NCBI RefSeq assembly: GCF_001812805.1
Contig: NZ_KV810470.1
Span: forward strand, 40,122-104,121
Direction: 5' to 3'
Length of the DNA: 64,000 nucleotides
Source: Corynebacterium sp. HMSC078H07
GTDB taxonomy: Bacteria > Actinomycetota > Actinomycetes > Mycobacteriales > Mycobacteriaceae
Positions 54,404-63,751 of the stretch are shown piece by piece (positions within the stretch are counted from its first letter, which is position 1; each line of letters begins with the position of its first letter). A model generated the notes under the pieces. That model was not told the origin of the DNA and did not search any database. It worked only from the letters and a program-made list of their open reading frames with translations. The position numbers and the translations under genes are program-made.

Positions 54404-55309
54404 CTAGCTTTGCTCCGGCGTGGCTTCTGCCAGGGCGTCGCTTAGCCGCACGAGCGCGGAATGTGCGGCATCCTGGGGAGCAGAAAGCGCGAGGTCGTCT
54501 GCGCGGCCCAAAGCAAACCATGTGCCGGCCGTCGTGCCTTCGCCCAAGGTGGTGTCCTCAAACCACGGCACTTCGTTGACCTGCTGCAGCTGCACACCGG
54601 CAGCGTAGTTTTCCGGGGCGGCTACACCACAGCGCACGACGATCTCCTCGCGGCCCGGCGAGCTAAAAACCCACGTGTTGTCATCGCCCACGTCTTCGCG
54701 GCGCGTGTAGCCTTCTGCGAGCGATTCTGGCAGCGCCGACTCAAGGTCCGGGCACATGGAATCCGGACCCGACGCAAGCGCCGACAGCGGGGCAGGGTTT
54801 GGCTGTAGGGATTCCTGGGGGAGGGCCGAGAGGGCATCGCTAAGCCCCTGCGGTGCCTCATTACCTGTGGTCGTCACCGCGATAGAAGGGCTTCGCTCCG
54901 TGGTGTACCAGGTGGTGAGCTGTGAGCCTGGGGTGGCGTCCATGACCTGCAGCCAGTTCTCACCATCGACGTCAACGGTGTGCGAATACTCGGTGTACTG
55001 CTGCGGCAGATCCACGCCGCACCGAAGCGTTACGCGCTCCTCGGAGGAGCTCGACCACGCGGCAGCGCCAGCTGGTGCGGGCTCGGCGAGCTCGGCACGA
55101 GGGTGGCCCAGAAGCTCGTCAGGAAGTGCTTCCACTAGCTGCGCACACTCGGGGGAGTCCGCAGCCTCAAAAGGCGTAGGAGGCAAGGCTACCGGCTGCT
55201 GCGCGGCGTTGGTGAAGACGAGCTTGGCGCCCAACAACACCGCAAACACCATGGCGATGGCTAGCCCGAGTGAGACGTAGATGGCGGTGCGGTTAAATTG
55301 GGTATCCAT
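54404..55309 (-). CDS. DUF3515 protein, duplicated extracellular domain
   Basis: About 301 residues from the ATG at 55309: one N-terminal helix (YVSLGLAIAMVFAVLLGAKL) then two copies of a DUF3515-type domain, each with a Cys pair (PECAQLVEALP...LRCGVDLP and MCPDLESALP...VRCGVAAPE). The halves align well, so the domain was duplicated. TAGGAT (55318-55323, minus strand) lies 8 nt upstream (leaderless); the start at 55402 lies within thiL and is rejected. The gene lies between ddl and thiL as in mycobacteria. The role is unknown; an envelope function is likely from topology. Confidence 0.75.
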   Translation of the reverse strand: MDTQFNRTAIYVSLGLAIAMVFAVLLGAKLVFTNAAQQPVALPPTPFEAADSPECAQLVEALPDELLGHPRAELAEPAPAGAAAWSSSSEERVTLRCGVDLPQQYTEYSHTVDVDGENWLQVMDATPGSQLTTWYTTERSPSIAVTTTGNEAPQGLSDALSALPQESLQPNPAPLSALASGPDSMCPDLESALPESLAEGYTRREDVGDDNTWVFSSPGREEIVVRCGVAAPENYAAGVQLQQVNEVPWFEDTTLGEGTTAGTWFALGRADDLALSAPQDAAHSALVRLSDALAEATPEQS

Positions 55310-55361
55310 AGGGGCATATCCTAACCCCCGAAGCCAGAAAATTGAGAAGGAGGCGAATGGT

Positions 55362-56315
55362 TTGTCGCACACGCTCGAGCAAGCCGGGGAAAGGCATGTC
55401 ATTCATGAGATCGTTGCCGCTGCGCCCAGCGCTCTTAACGGTGACGACGCGGCAGTGCTGTACCCAGCAGCACCCAACTCCCGCACTGTGGCGTCCACGG
55501 ACATGATGGTCGAAGGCCGCCACTTCCGCCGCGACTGGTCCACAGCCTCGGAGGTGGGCCAGAAGGCGATTGTGCGCAATTTTGCCGATATTGAAGCCAT
55601 GGGTGCGCGCCCCACTGCTGCCCTCCTCGCCATTGCGGCTCCTGGAGACACACCGGTGAATTTTGTGCGCGGCATTGCGCAGGGAATTGCCGAGCGCTGC
55701 GCAGTGTATAACGCCGAGCTCGTCGGAGGTGATCTCACCCGCAGTGATCACTTCGTGCTCAACGTCACGGCGCTTGGTTCGCTAGGCGGCAGTGGCGCAC
55801 CGTTGACCTTGGATAAGGCGCGCGCAGGTCAAACCCTCGTGGCACACGGCAAGATTGGATACTCTGCCGCCGGTTTGGCCTTGCTCGAGCGTTTCGGTCG
55901 GGCACTGCCGCAGGAACTAGAAGATCTGTGGCCGCTTGTCGACGCCCACTGCACCCCCACCCTCACCCCGGGGCGAGGCGTCATTGCGCGCGCTACCGGT
56001 TCGACCGCAATGACGGATAACTCTGATGGGCTGGTGCGCGATGTTGGCCTCATGGCGCAGCGTTCGTCGGTGCACATTGACCTGGATCCGGCAGCTATTG
56101 CGCCCGACCCACTTCTGGCCGCCGCCGGCGCGGTGTTGGACGTGGACCCATGGGAGTGGGTTCTCACCGGCGGTGAGGATCACACGCTGCTGGCCACGAC
56201 GTGCAAGGCCGCTCCTTCTGGCTTCCGAAAAATAGGTACGGTCCTGCGTGGAACAGGCGTTACCGTGGGGGGCGATGAACCTCGTTATAGCGGTGGTTGG
56301 GAGAGCTTTGCATGA
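55362..56315 (+). CDS. thiL: Thiamine-monophosphate kinase
   Basis: A 317-residue PurM-like kinase converting thiamine phosphate to thiamine diphosphate, the cofactor used by IlvB. Seen: [55 protein letters not shown] and [10 protein letters not shown], in the family order. The TTG at 55362 is chosen: GAAGGAGG (55346-55353) lies 8 nt upstream. The frame opens at 55281 within the divergent DUF3515 gene, which is unlikely. The ung start overlaps its stop (ATGA). Confidence 0.9.
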   Translation: MSHTLEQAGERHVIHEIVAAAPSALNGDDAAVLYPAAPNSRTVASTDMMVEGRHFRRDWSTASEVGQKAIVRNFADIEAMGARPTAALLAIAAPGDTPVNFVRGIAQGIAERCAVYNAELVGGDLTRSDHFVLNVTALGSLGGSGAPLTLDKARAGQTLVAHGKIGYSAAGLALLERFGRALPQELEDLWPLVDAHCTPTLTPGRGVIARATGSTAMTDNSDGLVRDVGLMAQRSSVHIDLDPAAIAPDPLLAAAGAVLDVDPWEWVLTGGEDHTLLATTCKAAPSGFRKIGTVLRGTGVTVGGDEPRYSGGWESFA

Positions 56316-56953
56316 TTGATACCTCGCGCATCCACTATTCCTGGATGCCTCATATCCGTGAGGCGCTGGAAGAGAACCTTCCGCGCATCGAGCAGCGCAT
56401 CGGCCGGGATTTTCTGCCCCCGGCTGAGGATGTTTTCGCGGCATTGTCTCTGCCAGTTGAGGAGGTCCGCGTATTCATCGTGGGCCAAGACCCGTATCCC
56501 ACCCCTGGGCATGCGATGGGCCTGTCTTTCTCCACACGGCCAGGTGTGGCTGCACCCCGGTCGCTGAAGAATATTTACGCTGAGCTTCACGACGACCTGG
56601 GTATTCAAGGCCGTGCAGACGGGGACCTACGCGCCTGGTTCAACCAGGGTGTGCTGTTGCTCAACCGAGTTCTCACCGTGGCGCCTGGTCAGGCAGGATC
56701 GCACCGACGCATTGGCTGGGAGCCGATCACGGAAGCCGCTATTCGGGCGCTGGCGGGCCGTGACATTGTCGCCATCCTGTGGGGACGCGATGCACAAAGC
56801 TGCCAAGCTTTTCTTCCTGACACCGAGTGCATTACCTCACCGCATCCTTCACCGTTGTCAGCACGGCGCGGATTCTTCGGTTCGAAGCCCTTCTCCCGCG
56901 CCAACGCCGCCCTTGAGGCCCGCGGCGTCACGCCCGTGGACTGGCGCTTGTAA
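56312..56953 (+). CDS. ung: Uracil-DNA glycosylase
   Basis: A 213-residue family 1 uracil-DNA glycosylase that starts repair of deaminated cytosine. The water-activating loop [18 protein letters not shown] and the Leu-intercalation loop [18 protein letters not shown] are complete. The ATG at 56312 overlaps the thiL stop (ATGA), so translation is coupled; the frame opens at 56297 without support. It fits the thiL-ung order of related species. Confidence 0.95.
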   Translation: MIDTSRIHYSWMPHIREALEENLPRIEQRIGRDFLPPAEDVFAALSLPVEEVRVFIVGQDPYPTPGHAMGLSFSTRPGVAAPRSLKNIYAELHDDLGIQGRADGDLRAWFNQGVLLLNRVLTVAPGQAGSHRRIGWEPITEAAIRALAGRDIVAILWGRDAQSCQAFLPDTECITSPHPSPLSARRGFFGSKPFSRANAALEARGVTPVDWRL

Positions 56954-56963
56954 ACTAGCCCAC

Positions 56964-58370
56964 ATGTCGTATCCCGCCGAGTTGGACGCGCGCGGCCTGC
57001 ATGCCTGGGCAGTGCGCACCGTGGAGGAACTCACACGCCGTCGCGCAGAGATTAACGCGCTCAACGTGTTTCCCGTCCCCGATTCCGATACCGGATCCAA
57101 CATGGCACACACCATGGAGGCCGCCCTGGCGGAGGCGGATAAAGGCGAGATGGACGTGGCCGAGGCGCTGGCGCTGGGATCCGTGCGGGGAGCGCGTGGC
57201 AACTCAGGCATGGTGCTCTCGCAGGTTTTGCGCGGCGTAGCAGAGGCGACGACGGAGTCGCGAGTGGATGGCGTTGTCCTAGCCGCCGCCCTCACGCACG
57301 CCGTCGACCTCGTCGACCGCGCCCTCGCGGCTCCCGTGGAAGGCACCATCATTACCGTGTTGCGCGCTGCCAGTGACGCTGCGCGCGCTGCGGCTGAGAA
57401 GTCCGGTGCGCAGCTGCACGACATTCTTGTCTCGGCACTCGATGCTGCCCGGCGCGCACTTGCTGAAACCCCCTCGCAGCTGCCGGCTCTGCGCGAAGCG
57501 GGCGTCGTGGACGCCGGCGGTGCGGGGCTGGTGATTTTGTTGGAGTGTTTGCTGGCCCAGGTCACCGGCGAGGAACCGGATGTGCAGCCACTGAAATCCG
57601 GTGAGTGCAAGAACAGCCCGCGGCCCGGTTCCGAGACGGCTGGGACGGAGTTGACTGGATCCGAGATCGAAGCCATTTTCTTCTATGAAGGCGATTTGGA
57701 TGTGCTCCAAGAAAACTTGAGCTCCATGGGCAATAGCCTCGTCATTGCGCGCGCCACCGATGAATCTGCGAGCGTGCATATCCACAGTGCCGACGCAGGG
57801 GCGGTCATCGAAAAGGCCTATGCGCTGGGCAAGGTCAGTGATGTGAGGCTGGAAGCGCTACCGGCGGTAGAAAAGGCGGCGGAGGACACCGCAGGGGAGT
57901 CAGCGCGACGGATCTTCGCTGCCGTACCAGACGGTGCGGTCAGGGAGCTGTTTGAGAAGGTCGGGGTGCAGGTGGTCGAACCTGGCGTCACAGTGGACGA
58001 AGCTGTTGCGGGCGATCTTTTCCTGACCAATGGGTACGGAGGTGATGCGGGGAAAGCTAGCGTCATTCCCGCCGATTCTCTGGTAGCGGGCCTAGCGGCG
58101 ATGTCCGTCTATGAGCCGAATAACCCGGATACTGCTGAGGTAGTAGCTGTCATGGGAGATGCGGCACGGTCCATGCGTGTGGGGCATCCGGCGGAAGAAA
58201 CCGTGGACGCAGTCGAGCAGGCTTCGCGGTCGCTGTTAGCCCATGGCGGTGAACAAGTCACCGTGCTCACAGCCCTCGAGGTGTCCGACGAGTCACTCGC
58301 TCACAGCCTGGGAGTGGACGTGGTCGTTGTGCGCGTGCCGGGCACGCGCACTGAGATTGGAGTGGAATAG
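56964..58370 (+). CDS. DAK2-domain protein, FakA-like
   Basis: 468 residues. The N-terminal DAK2 (DhaL-like) kinase domain (about 1-205) has LNVFPVPDSDTGSNMAHTM with the Asp cluster that binds ATP-Mg, then VRGARGNSGMVLSQ. The rest (about 220-468) matches the C-terminal region of FakA/YloV proteins, which phosphorylate fatty acids presented by DegV/FakB. TAAACT (56951-56956) lies 7 nt before the ATG (leaderless); the frame opens at 56613, inside ung, and is rejected. recG follows by 3 nt, the yloV-recG neighbourhood known from Firmicutes and actinobacteria. No fakB-like gene is in the window. Confidence 0.83.
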   Translation: MSYPAELDARGLHAWAVRTVEELTRRRAEINALNVFPVPDSDTGSNMAHTMEAALAEADKGEMDVAEALALGSVRGARGNSGMVLSQVLRGVAEATTESRVDGVVLAAALTHAVDLVDRALAAPVEGTIITVLRAASDAARAAAEKSGAQLHDILVSALDAARRALAETPSQLPALREAGVVDAGGAGLVILLECLLAQVTGEEPDVQPLKSGECKNSPRPGSETAGTELTGSEIEAIFFYEGDLDVLQENLSSMGNSLVIARATDESASVHIHSADAGAVIEKAYALGKVSDVRLEALPAVEKAAEDTAGESARRIFAAVPDGAVRELFEKVGVQVVEPGVTVDEAVAGDLFLTNGYGGDAGKASVIPADSLVAGLAAMSVYEPNNPDTAEVVAVMGDAARSMRVGHPAEETVDAVEQASRSLLAHGGEQVTVLTALEVSDESLAHSLGVDVVVVRVPGTRTEIGVE

Positions 58371-58373
58371 ACC

Positions 58374-60470
58374 GTGCTGGGGTGGCAGGATGACCGCAAA
58401 CTCACTGACGTACTAGAGAAGAAGGATGCGACGGCGCTTAAAAAAGCCTTCGGCTATACCACCTGCGGTGAGTTGCTCAGTCACTACCCGCGTGACTACA
58501 TCCGCCACAACAAAGAGGTCGGCCTGGGTGGTGCCGAGGAAGGTGACCAAGTCACAATTACCGGTGTTATCCAGGATGTTCGCACTCGCCATACCTCCAA
58601 GACCGTCGTCTTTACCTTGTACATGGATAGCGGGATCCAGGCGGCGTTTTTCAACGCCTACTATGTCCAGCGCATTCTCCGCAGCGGCATGCGCATTATG
58701 CTTTCCGGCAAGCTGAAGTATTTCCGCGGTATACCAAGCCTGCAGCACCCAGATTTTCTCATTTTGGACCCCGGCAGCCTCCAGGATTCGATGTGGGATA
58801 AAGCTGCCGGAAAAGGCAGCGGTTCGCTGAAGAAACTCGCGCAGTTTGGTTCACTCGATACCTTCCTGAAGCGCGAGTGGATTCCGGTGTATCCAGCCAG
58901 TGGGTCGGCAACGTCGTGGTATGTCATGGGCGCAATCCATAAAGTGCTGGAGCAGACTCCGCCGATCCCAGAACCGTTGGATTACCGCATGATGGTGACC
59001 TTGGATCAGGCTGTGCGCGAGATTCACGAGCCGGGACCGAATGGGCCGGAACGAGCGATTCAACGCCTCAAGTACAACGAGGCCCTATCCATCGGCCTGG
59101 TGATGGCGCTGCGCCAACGCGATGTCAAAGCGCGTACTGCCGCCCCAATGCCAGCCATTATTGACGGCTACCGTGATGAGCTGCTGTCGGAGCTTCCATT
59201 CCAGCTGACGGATGGGCAACGCCGCGTGATCGGTGAGATCGATGCCGACCTCTCCGGCACCGTCCCGATGATGCGCCTGCTGCAAGGCGAGGTCGGATCG
59301 GGCAAAACGCTCGTTGCCACGTGCGCGATGCTCCAGGCAGTGGATGCTGGCAAACAGGCAGCGCTGTTGGCGCCGACGGAAGTGCTGGCGGTGCAACATG
59401 GGGCGTCGATAAGCGCCAGCGTTCCCGAAGGGGTAACCGTCACCGTGCTGACCGGGTCGATGAAGACTGCGGAGAAACGCCAGGCGCTGTTGGAAATCGT
59501 GTCGGGCGAGGCAGACATCGTCATTGGCACTCATGCCATCATTCAGGACACCGTCGAGTTCTTTGACTTGGGACTAGTTATCGTGGACGAACAGCACCGA
59601 TTCGGCGTTGAGCAGCGCGATAGCCTGCGCACCAAGACTAGGGAGGGCACAAGCCCCCATCTGCTGGTGATGACGGCTACGCCTATTCCGCGCACAATTG
59701 CTATGACCGTCTTTGGTGACTTGGCCGTCTCCACACTCAAGGAGTTGCCCGGTGGACGCAAACCTATCCTCTCGGCGGTGGTGCCCGAGTGGAAACCCGA
59801 TTGGGTTCGCCGTGCTATCGAGCGCATTCGTGAAGAGGTAGAAAAAGGCCACCAAGCCTATATTGTGTGCCCGCGCATTGAAGGTGACGGCGGAGTCGAG
59901 CAGCTTTCCGTGCAGCTACGCAACCTGCCGTTCCGTGGGCTGAGTGTAGAAATGCTCCACGGCAAGATGCCCGATAAAGACGAGGTCATGGCGAGCTTTG
60001 CGCGTGGCGACATCGATATCCTTGTGTCCACGACCGTGATTGAAGTCGGCGTTGACGTGCCCAATGCTACGGTCATGCTGATTCGAGAGTCAGAAAACTT
60101 TGGTGTCTCTCAGCTACACCAATTGCGCGGCCGTGTCGGGCGCGGCGGCAATGCATCAGTCTGTCTACTACACACCACTGCCTTGCCAGATTCAAAATCC
60201 TATCGGCGTGTGGCGGCTATCGCAGATACACCTTCCGGCTTTGACTTAGCCGAGCTCGACCTCAAGCAACGCCATGAGGGCGACATTTTGGGCACCTTGC
60301 AATCCGGTACGAAGCGCACGCTCAAGTTGCTAGATTTGAGCAACGACCGCGAGATTGTCGAGCGCACCCACGCGGACGCCGCCGCGATGGTCGAGCGCAA
60401 CCCTGAGCTTGCAGAAGAACTGACACACAACCTCACTGCGGACGAGCAGGACTTTCTGGAGAAGAACTAA
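58374..60470 (+). CDS. recG: ATP-dependent DNA helicase RecG
   Basis: A 698-residue branch-migration helicase that rewinds stalled forks and Holliday-type junctions. The OB/wedge domain (about 45-150) precedes the helicase motor: Walker A GEVGSGKTLVATCAM (residue about 305), DEQHRFGVEQR (Walker B, about 404), TATPIPRT (motif III), and the C-terminal STTVIEVGVDVPNAT and QLRGRVGRGG motifs. The GTG at 58374 comes 3 nt after the DAK2 gene, giving a tight operon. Length fits actinobacterial RecG. Confidence 0.95.
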   Translation: MLGWQDDRKLTDVLEKKDATALKKAFGYTTCGELLSHYPRDYIRHNKEVGLGGAEEGDQVTITGVIQDVRTRHTSKTVVFTLYMDSGIQAAFFNAYYVQRILRSGMRIMLSGKLKYFRGIPSLQHPDFLILDPGSLQDSMWDKAAGKGSGSLKKLAQFGSLDTFLKREWIPVYPASGSATSWYVMGAIHKVLEQTPPIPEPLDYRMMVTLDQAVREIHEPGPNGPERAIQRLKYNEALSIGLVMALRQRDVKARTAAPMPAIIDGYRDELLSELPFQLTDGQRRVIGEIDADLSGTVPMMRLLQGEVGSGKTLVATCAMLQAVDAGKQAALLAPTEVLAVQHGASISASVPEGVTVTVLTGSMKTAEKRQALLEIVSGEADIVIGTHAIIQDTVEFFDLGLVIVDEQHRFGVEQRDSLRTKTREGTSPHLLVMTATPIPRTIAMTVFGDLAVSTLKELPGGRKPILSAVVPEWKPDWVRRAIERIREEVEKGHQAYIVCPRIEGDGGVEQLSVQLRNLPFRGLSVEMLHGKMPDKDEVMASFARGDIDILVSTTVIEVGVDVPNATVMLIRESENFGVSQLHQLRGRVGRGGNASVCLLHTTALPDSKSYRRVAAIADTPSGFDLAELDLKQRHEGDILGTLQSGTKRTLKLLDLSNDREIVERTHADAAAMVERNPELAEELTHNLTADEQDFLEKN

Positions 60471-60533
60471 TCCAAACCGAACTTTAGGGGGAGACGTCCC
60501 GCGACTGGGGTCAAGGGCGATAGGGTAGAGGCC

Positions 60534-61103
60534 ATGACGAGAATCATCGCTGGGGAAGCCCGCGGACGCAGCATCAAGGTTCCCGAATCTGGGACGAGGC
60601 CGACGTCCGACCGTGCCCGTGAGGGCCTATTTTCTTCACTAGACGTGCGCTGGGGGTTCAACGATTCCCGCGTGCTCGACTTGTTTGCTGGTTCCGGTGC
60701 GCTGGGCCTGGAGGCGGCGAGTCGCGGCGCCGAAGAGGTGGTGCTGGTGGAACATAACCCTGCCGCAGTCAAGGTGATTCGCCATAATATTGGCGTGGTT
60801 AAGCACCCTCGCGTCGAAGTACGTGAAATGAAAGCCTCGACCTACTTGGCCACCGCACCTCGCGGTTACTTCGATATCGTCCTTGCCGACCCACCTTATG
60901 AGTTTGACGACGTTGATGGCTTGCTCGAAGCCATTGAACCTGTGCTGGATGATGACGCGATTGTGGTGATTGAACGCCACGTCGATACACCCCAGACGGA
61001 GTGGCCGGAAGGGTTTGAACCCACCGGACAGAAGCTCAAAAAGCGTACGTTTGGTATCGCGCGCTTTGACATGGCCATTTATCACCGAAGCGAGGAGAAC
61101 TAA
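60534..61103 (+). CDS. rsmD: 16S rRNA (guanine966-N2)-methyltransferase
   Basis: A 189-residue SAM-dependent methyltransferase modifying G966 of 16S rRNA. Seen: IIAGEARGRSIKVPESGTRPTSDRAREGLFS, VLDLFAGSGALGLEAASRGA (SAM loop) and the catalytic LADPPYEFDD. TAGGGT (60521-60526) lies 7 nt before the ATG (leaderless). coaD follows after 5 nt, the usual rsmD-coaD pair. Confidence 0.94.
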   Translation: MTRIIAGEARGRSIKVPESGTRPTSDRAREGLFSSLDVRWGFNDSRVLDLFAGSGALGLEAASRGAEEVVLVEHNPAAVKVIRHNIGVVKHPRVEVREMKASTYLATAPRGYFDIVLADPPYEFDDVDGLLEAIEPVLDDDAIVVIERHVDTPQTEWPEGFEPTGQKLKKRTFGIARFDMAIYHRSEEN

Positions 61104-61108
61104 GCACT

Positions 61109-61594
61109 ATGCCAACCCACGCAGTTTGCCCTGGTTCCTTTGACCCCATCACACTGGGACACGTTGACGTGTTCAAGCGCGCAGCTGAGCTTTTCGATAA
61201 GGTCACCGTGCTCGTGACGGCGAACCCTGATAAACCCTCTGGTTTGTTCAACGTCGAAGAACGCGTTGACCTCATCCGTCAGACCGTGTCACCGGATATT
61301 GAGGTGGACTGGTGGGGCGGCTTGCTTGTGGACTACACCAGCGCACATGGCGTGGACACTCTGGTCAAAGGTTTGCGCTCCTCATTGGACTACGAGTACG
61401 AGCTGCCCATGGCACAGATGAACCGCCGCTTGTCCGGAATTGATACCGTCTTTCTTCTTACGGATGAGAAATACGGCTACATCTCCTCCTCGTTGTGCAA
61501 ACAGGTTGCAAAGTACGGCGGCGATGTGACGGGCATGTTCCCTGAGCATGTGGCTAAGGCCGTCATGGCGCGCTACCGGGACCAGCAGCTGTGA
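61109..61594 (+). CDS. coaD: Phosphopantetheine adenylyltransferase
   Basis: A 161-residue nucleotidyltransferase for the penultimate step of coenzyme A synthesis. The signature CPGSFDPITLGHVDVFKRA contains the TxGH motif, and the second motif is seen as MNRRLSGIDTVFLLT with the ISSSLCKQVAKYGGDV tail. GAGGAG within the end of rsmD serves as ribosome site. The next gene overlaps its stop (GTGA). Confidence 0.96.
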   Translation: MPTHAVCPGSFDPITLGHVDVFKRAAELFDKVTVLVTANPDKPSGLFNVEERVDLIRQTVSPDIEVDWWGGLLVDYTSAHGVDTLVKGLRSSLDYEYELPMAQMNRRLSGIDTVFLLTDEKYGYISSSLCKQVAKYGGDVTGMFPEHVAKAVMARYRDQQL

Positions 61595-62346
61595 CCGTAC
61601 TGGCCATCCCACTCGCAATCCTTCTCATTGTGGCCGTGGGCTCGTGTCTGCAACGCGTATCCGGCATGGGGTTGGGGCTTATTGGTGGTCCCATTTTGAC
61701 CCTCATGCTGGGGCCGGTGGAAGGCATCATGGTCACCAATGTATTGGCCTGTCTCAACGCGGTCCTCACGACCTATTCCATGCGCAAGGACGTGGACTGG
61801 GGCAAATGGGCGCGCATCGCTCCTTTCATGGTTCTGGGCTCTATCCCGGCGGCCCTGCTCATTGCGCGGATCGATACAGCCATGCTCCTCGTCCTCGTCG
61901 GAGGTGCGCTTCTCACCGCGCTGGGCGTGGTGTCTTTTGGCCGGCACTTTGTGCCGGAATTGCATGGCACGGGTCCGGCGGTATCCGCCGGTATTTTGGG
62001 TGGCTTTACCAATACGTTGGCTGGTGTTGCGGGGCCCGTGATTACTGTTTATGCCCAGGCCGCACGCTGGCCGCAAGCAGTGTATGCAGCTACGCTTCAG
62101 CCCTGTTTCTTCGTCGGTGGACTGTTCTCTGTGCTTACGAAGTACTTCTTAGGTGCTGGCGGCTTCGATGGCTTGCATTGGCTGGTATGGCCTTTCGGCA
62201 TTATAGGTATGTTTATCGGCATCCAGGTGGGCACAAAGATTGCTGGGAGGGTGTCCCGTGAAGACGCGCGCAAGCTCTCCCTGACCGTGGCGAGCCTGGG
62301 CTCCCTTAGCGCGCTCATTCGGGGACTCATGACGCTGGGTGCCTAG
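61591..62346 (+). CDS. TSUP-family (TauE/SafE) permease
   Basis: A 251-residue membrane protein of the TauE/SafE (DUF81) family with about eight helices in two halves; the internal GxxxGxxxGG(P/F) patterns (GLGLIGGPILTLMLGP and SAGILGGFTNTLAGVAGPVI) mark the duplicated motif. Members export or import sulfite, sulfoacetate or other small organosulfur anions; the substrate here is unknown. The GTG start overlaps coaD by 4 nt, so the two are translated together. Confidence 0.8.
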   Translation: MTVLAIPLAILLIVAVGSCLQRVSGMGLGLIGGPILTLMLGPVEGIMVTNVLACLNAVLTTYSMRKDVDWGKWARIAPFMVLGSIPAALLIARIDTAMLLVLVGGALLTALGVVSFGRHFVPELHGTGPAVSAGILGGFTNTLAGVAGPVITVYAQAARWPQAVYAATLQPCFFVGGLFSVLTKYFLGAGGFDGLHWLVWPFGIIGMFIGIQVGTKIAGRVSREDARKLSLTVASLGSLSALIRGLMTLGA

Positions 62347-62370
62347 GGCGGCTTCTGTAGGCTGGTCGCC

Positions 62371-63225
62371 ATGGCGAAATTCAAAATCGAAGACGCACTC
62401 AACCTACGCGCAGGCAAAAACTTCCAGATTGACTCGGTAGATCCCTCGAGCACCCCGGGTTTCGACGGGGATAAAGAAGAGCTCGATGCGCGGTTCTCCA
62501 AGTATGACGATGTGCTCTACGAGCTGCAGGAGCGTCTCTTTGCTAACGGGCGTGCCTACGGTGAGGATGCCCCGGCCGCACTTATCGTCCTGCAGGGTAT
62601 GGACACTTCCGGAAAAGGCGGTGCCATCCGCCACGTCTTTAGCACCTTTGACCCGCAAGGAACGACGACTGTCGGCTTTGGAAAACCTACCGAGGAGGAG
62701 CTAAAGCACGACTTCCTGTGGCGCATCCGCAAACACGATCCGAAGCCAGGCCAAATCGTGGCCTTCGACCGCTCGCACTATGAGGACGTGCTTATCCAGC
62801 GCGTACATGAGTGGGTAGATGAGGAGGAAGTTGATCGCCGTATCGAAGCCATTCGTGACTATGAGTTAGAACTAACGGCTCAAGGCGTGAAGGTGATCAA
62901 GATTTTCCTGCACATCTCCAAGGAGGCTCAGAAGGACAATCTGCTGGAGCGCACGGAGCGCGACGATAAGTTCTGGAAGTACGATCCTTCAGACGTTGAG
63001 GAACGCGCATATTGGGACCAGTACATGGAGGCGTACCAGGACGCGATTCAGCGTACTGATGAGAATTACGCCCCCTGGTATGTCATCCCCACTGACAATA
63101 AGAAGTATGCCCGCATGGCGCTCAAGTTCCTCATCGTGGATCTCCTGCGCCACCTGCATCTGGAGTGGCCAGCGCCCGACTTCGACCCAGAAGTCGAGCG
63201 CGAGCGCATTGAGAACGCCGACTAG
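62371..63225 (+). CDS. PPK2-family polyphosphate kinase
   Basis: A 284-residue polyphosphate:nucleotide phosphotransferase. Walker A is LQGMDTSGKGGAIRHVF, Walker B and catalytic acid appear in VAFDRSHYEDVLIQRVHEWV, and the lid has LERTERDDKFWKYDPSD. PPK2 uses polyphosphate to phosphorylate nucleotides; class I, II or III cannot be decided by eye, although the 284-residue single-domain size fits class I or III. TAGGCT (62358-62363) lies 7 nt before the ATG (leaderless). Confidence 0.88.
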   Translation: MAKFKIEDALNLRAGKNFQIDSVDPSSTPGFDGDKEELDARFSKYDDVLYELQERLFANGRAYGEDAPAALIVLQGMDTSGKGGAIRHVFSTFDPQGTTTVGFGKPTEEELKHDFLWRIRKHDPKPGQIVAFDRSHYEDVLIQRVHEWVDEEEVDRRIEAIRDYELELTAQGVKVIKIFLHISKEAQKDNLLERTERDDKFWKYDPSDVEERAYWDQYMEAYQDAIQRTDENYAPWYVIPTDNKKYARMALKFLIVDLLRHLHLEWPAPDFDPEVERERIENAD

Positions 63226-63269
63226 GTGCTGTTTCTACCCTCTACCCGGTTTCTTAACCTGACAGCGTT

Positions 63270-63749
63270 TTAGTCGTCACTGTCTGCGAGTTCGCGGGCA
63301 GTGGCGTTAAACGTATCGAGGACGGACAGCAGTGCCTCCTGGGCGTTAATGATGGCCACGTTGAGGGCATGGAAAAGCTGGTCCTCGCTCAGGCCCGCGG
63401 TGGTGACGAAGCAGGCGTCGCCCCGCAGCTCAATGCTGCCGTTATCGGTGCCCACGAGGGCGCGGCCATCGAAGGCACCGGAATTGAACTCATTGCACAA
63501 CACGTGGAACAGGGAAATGACCTCTTCGCCGAGCTGGGTAGGCAGAACGCATTCCAAGCGTACAAGGCCTTCCTCGACGGTTATGACCCAATCCAGGTCA
63601 TTGAGTCGAGCGACAGCGGTGGTGTCATCCTCGGGGTAAGCGGTAGCTGCCATGTCGAGTTGCGCGCCATTGAGCAGGCTGAGGACGCGATCGCGGGTGA
63701 CCGCCGGCAGGGGAGAGCCAGACAAAATCTCGTAGGGATCAGCACTCAC
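63270..63749 (-). CDS. YbjN-like protein
   Basis: 159 residues with an alpha/beta layout of the YbjN/type III secretion chaperone-like superfamily: a helix, an antiparallel sheet (WVITVEEGLVRLECVLPTQ, SIELRGDACFVTTAGLS) and a closing long helix (EDQLFHALNVAIINAQEALLSVLD). The GTG at 63749 lies 2 nt from the stop of a second gene of the same type, so the pair forms an operon. No catalytic residues are seen; such proteins are usually soluble chaperone-like regulators of unknown target. Confidence 0.65.
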   Translation of the reverse strand: MSADPYEILSGSPLPAVTRDRVLSLLNGAQLDMAATAYPEDDTTAVARLNDLDWVITVEEGLVRLECVLPTQLGEEVISLFHVLCNEFNSGAFDGRALVGTDNGSIELRGDACFVTTAGLSEDQLFHALNVAIINAQEALLSVLDTFNATARELADSDD

Positions 63750-63751
63750 GA

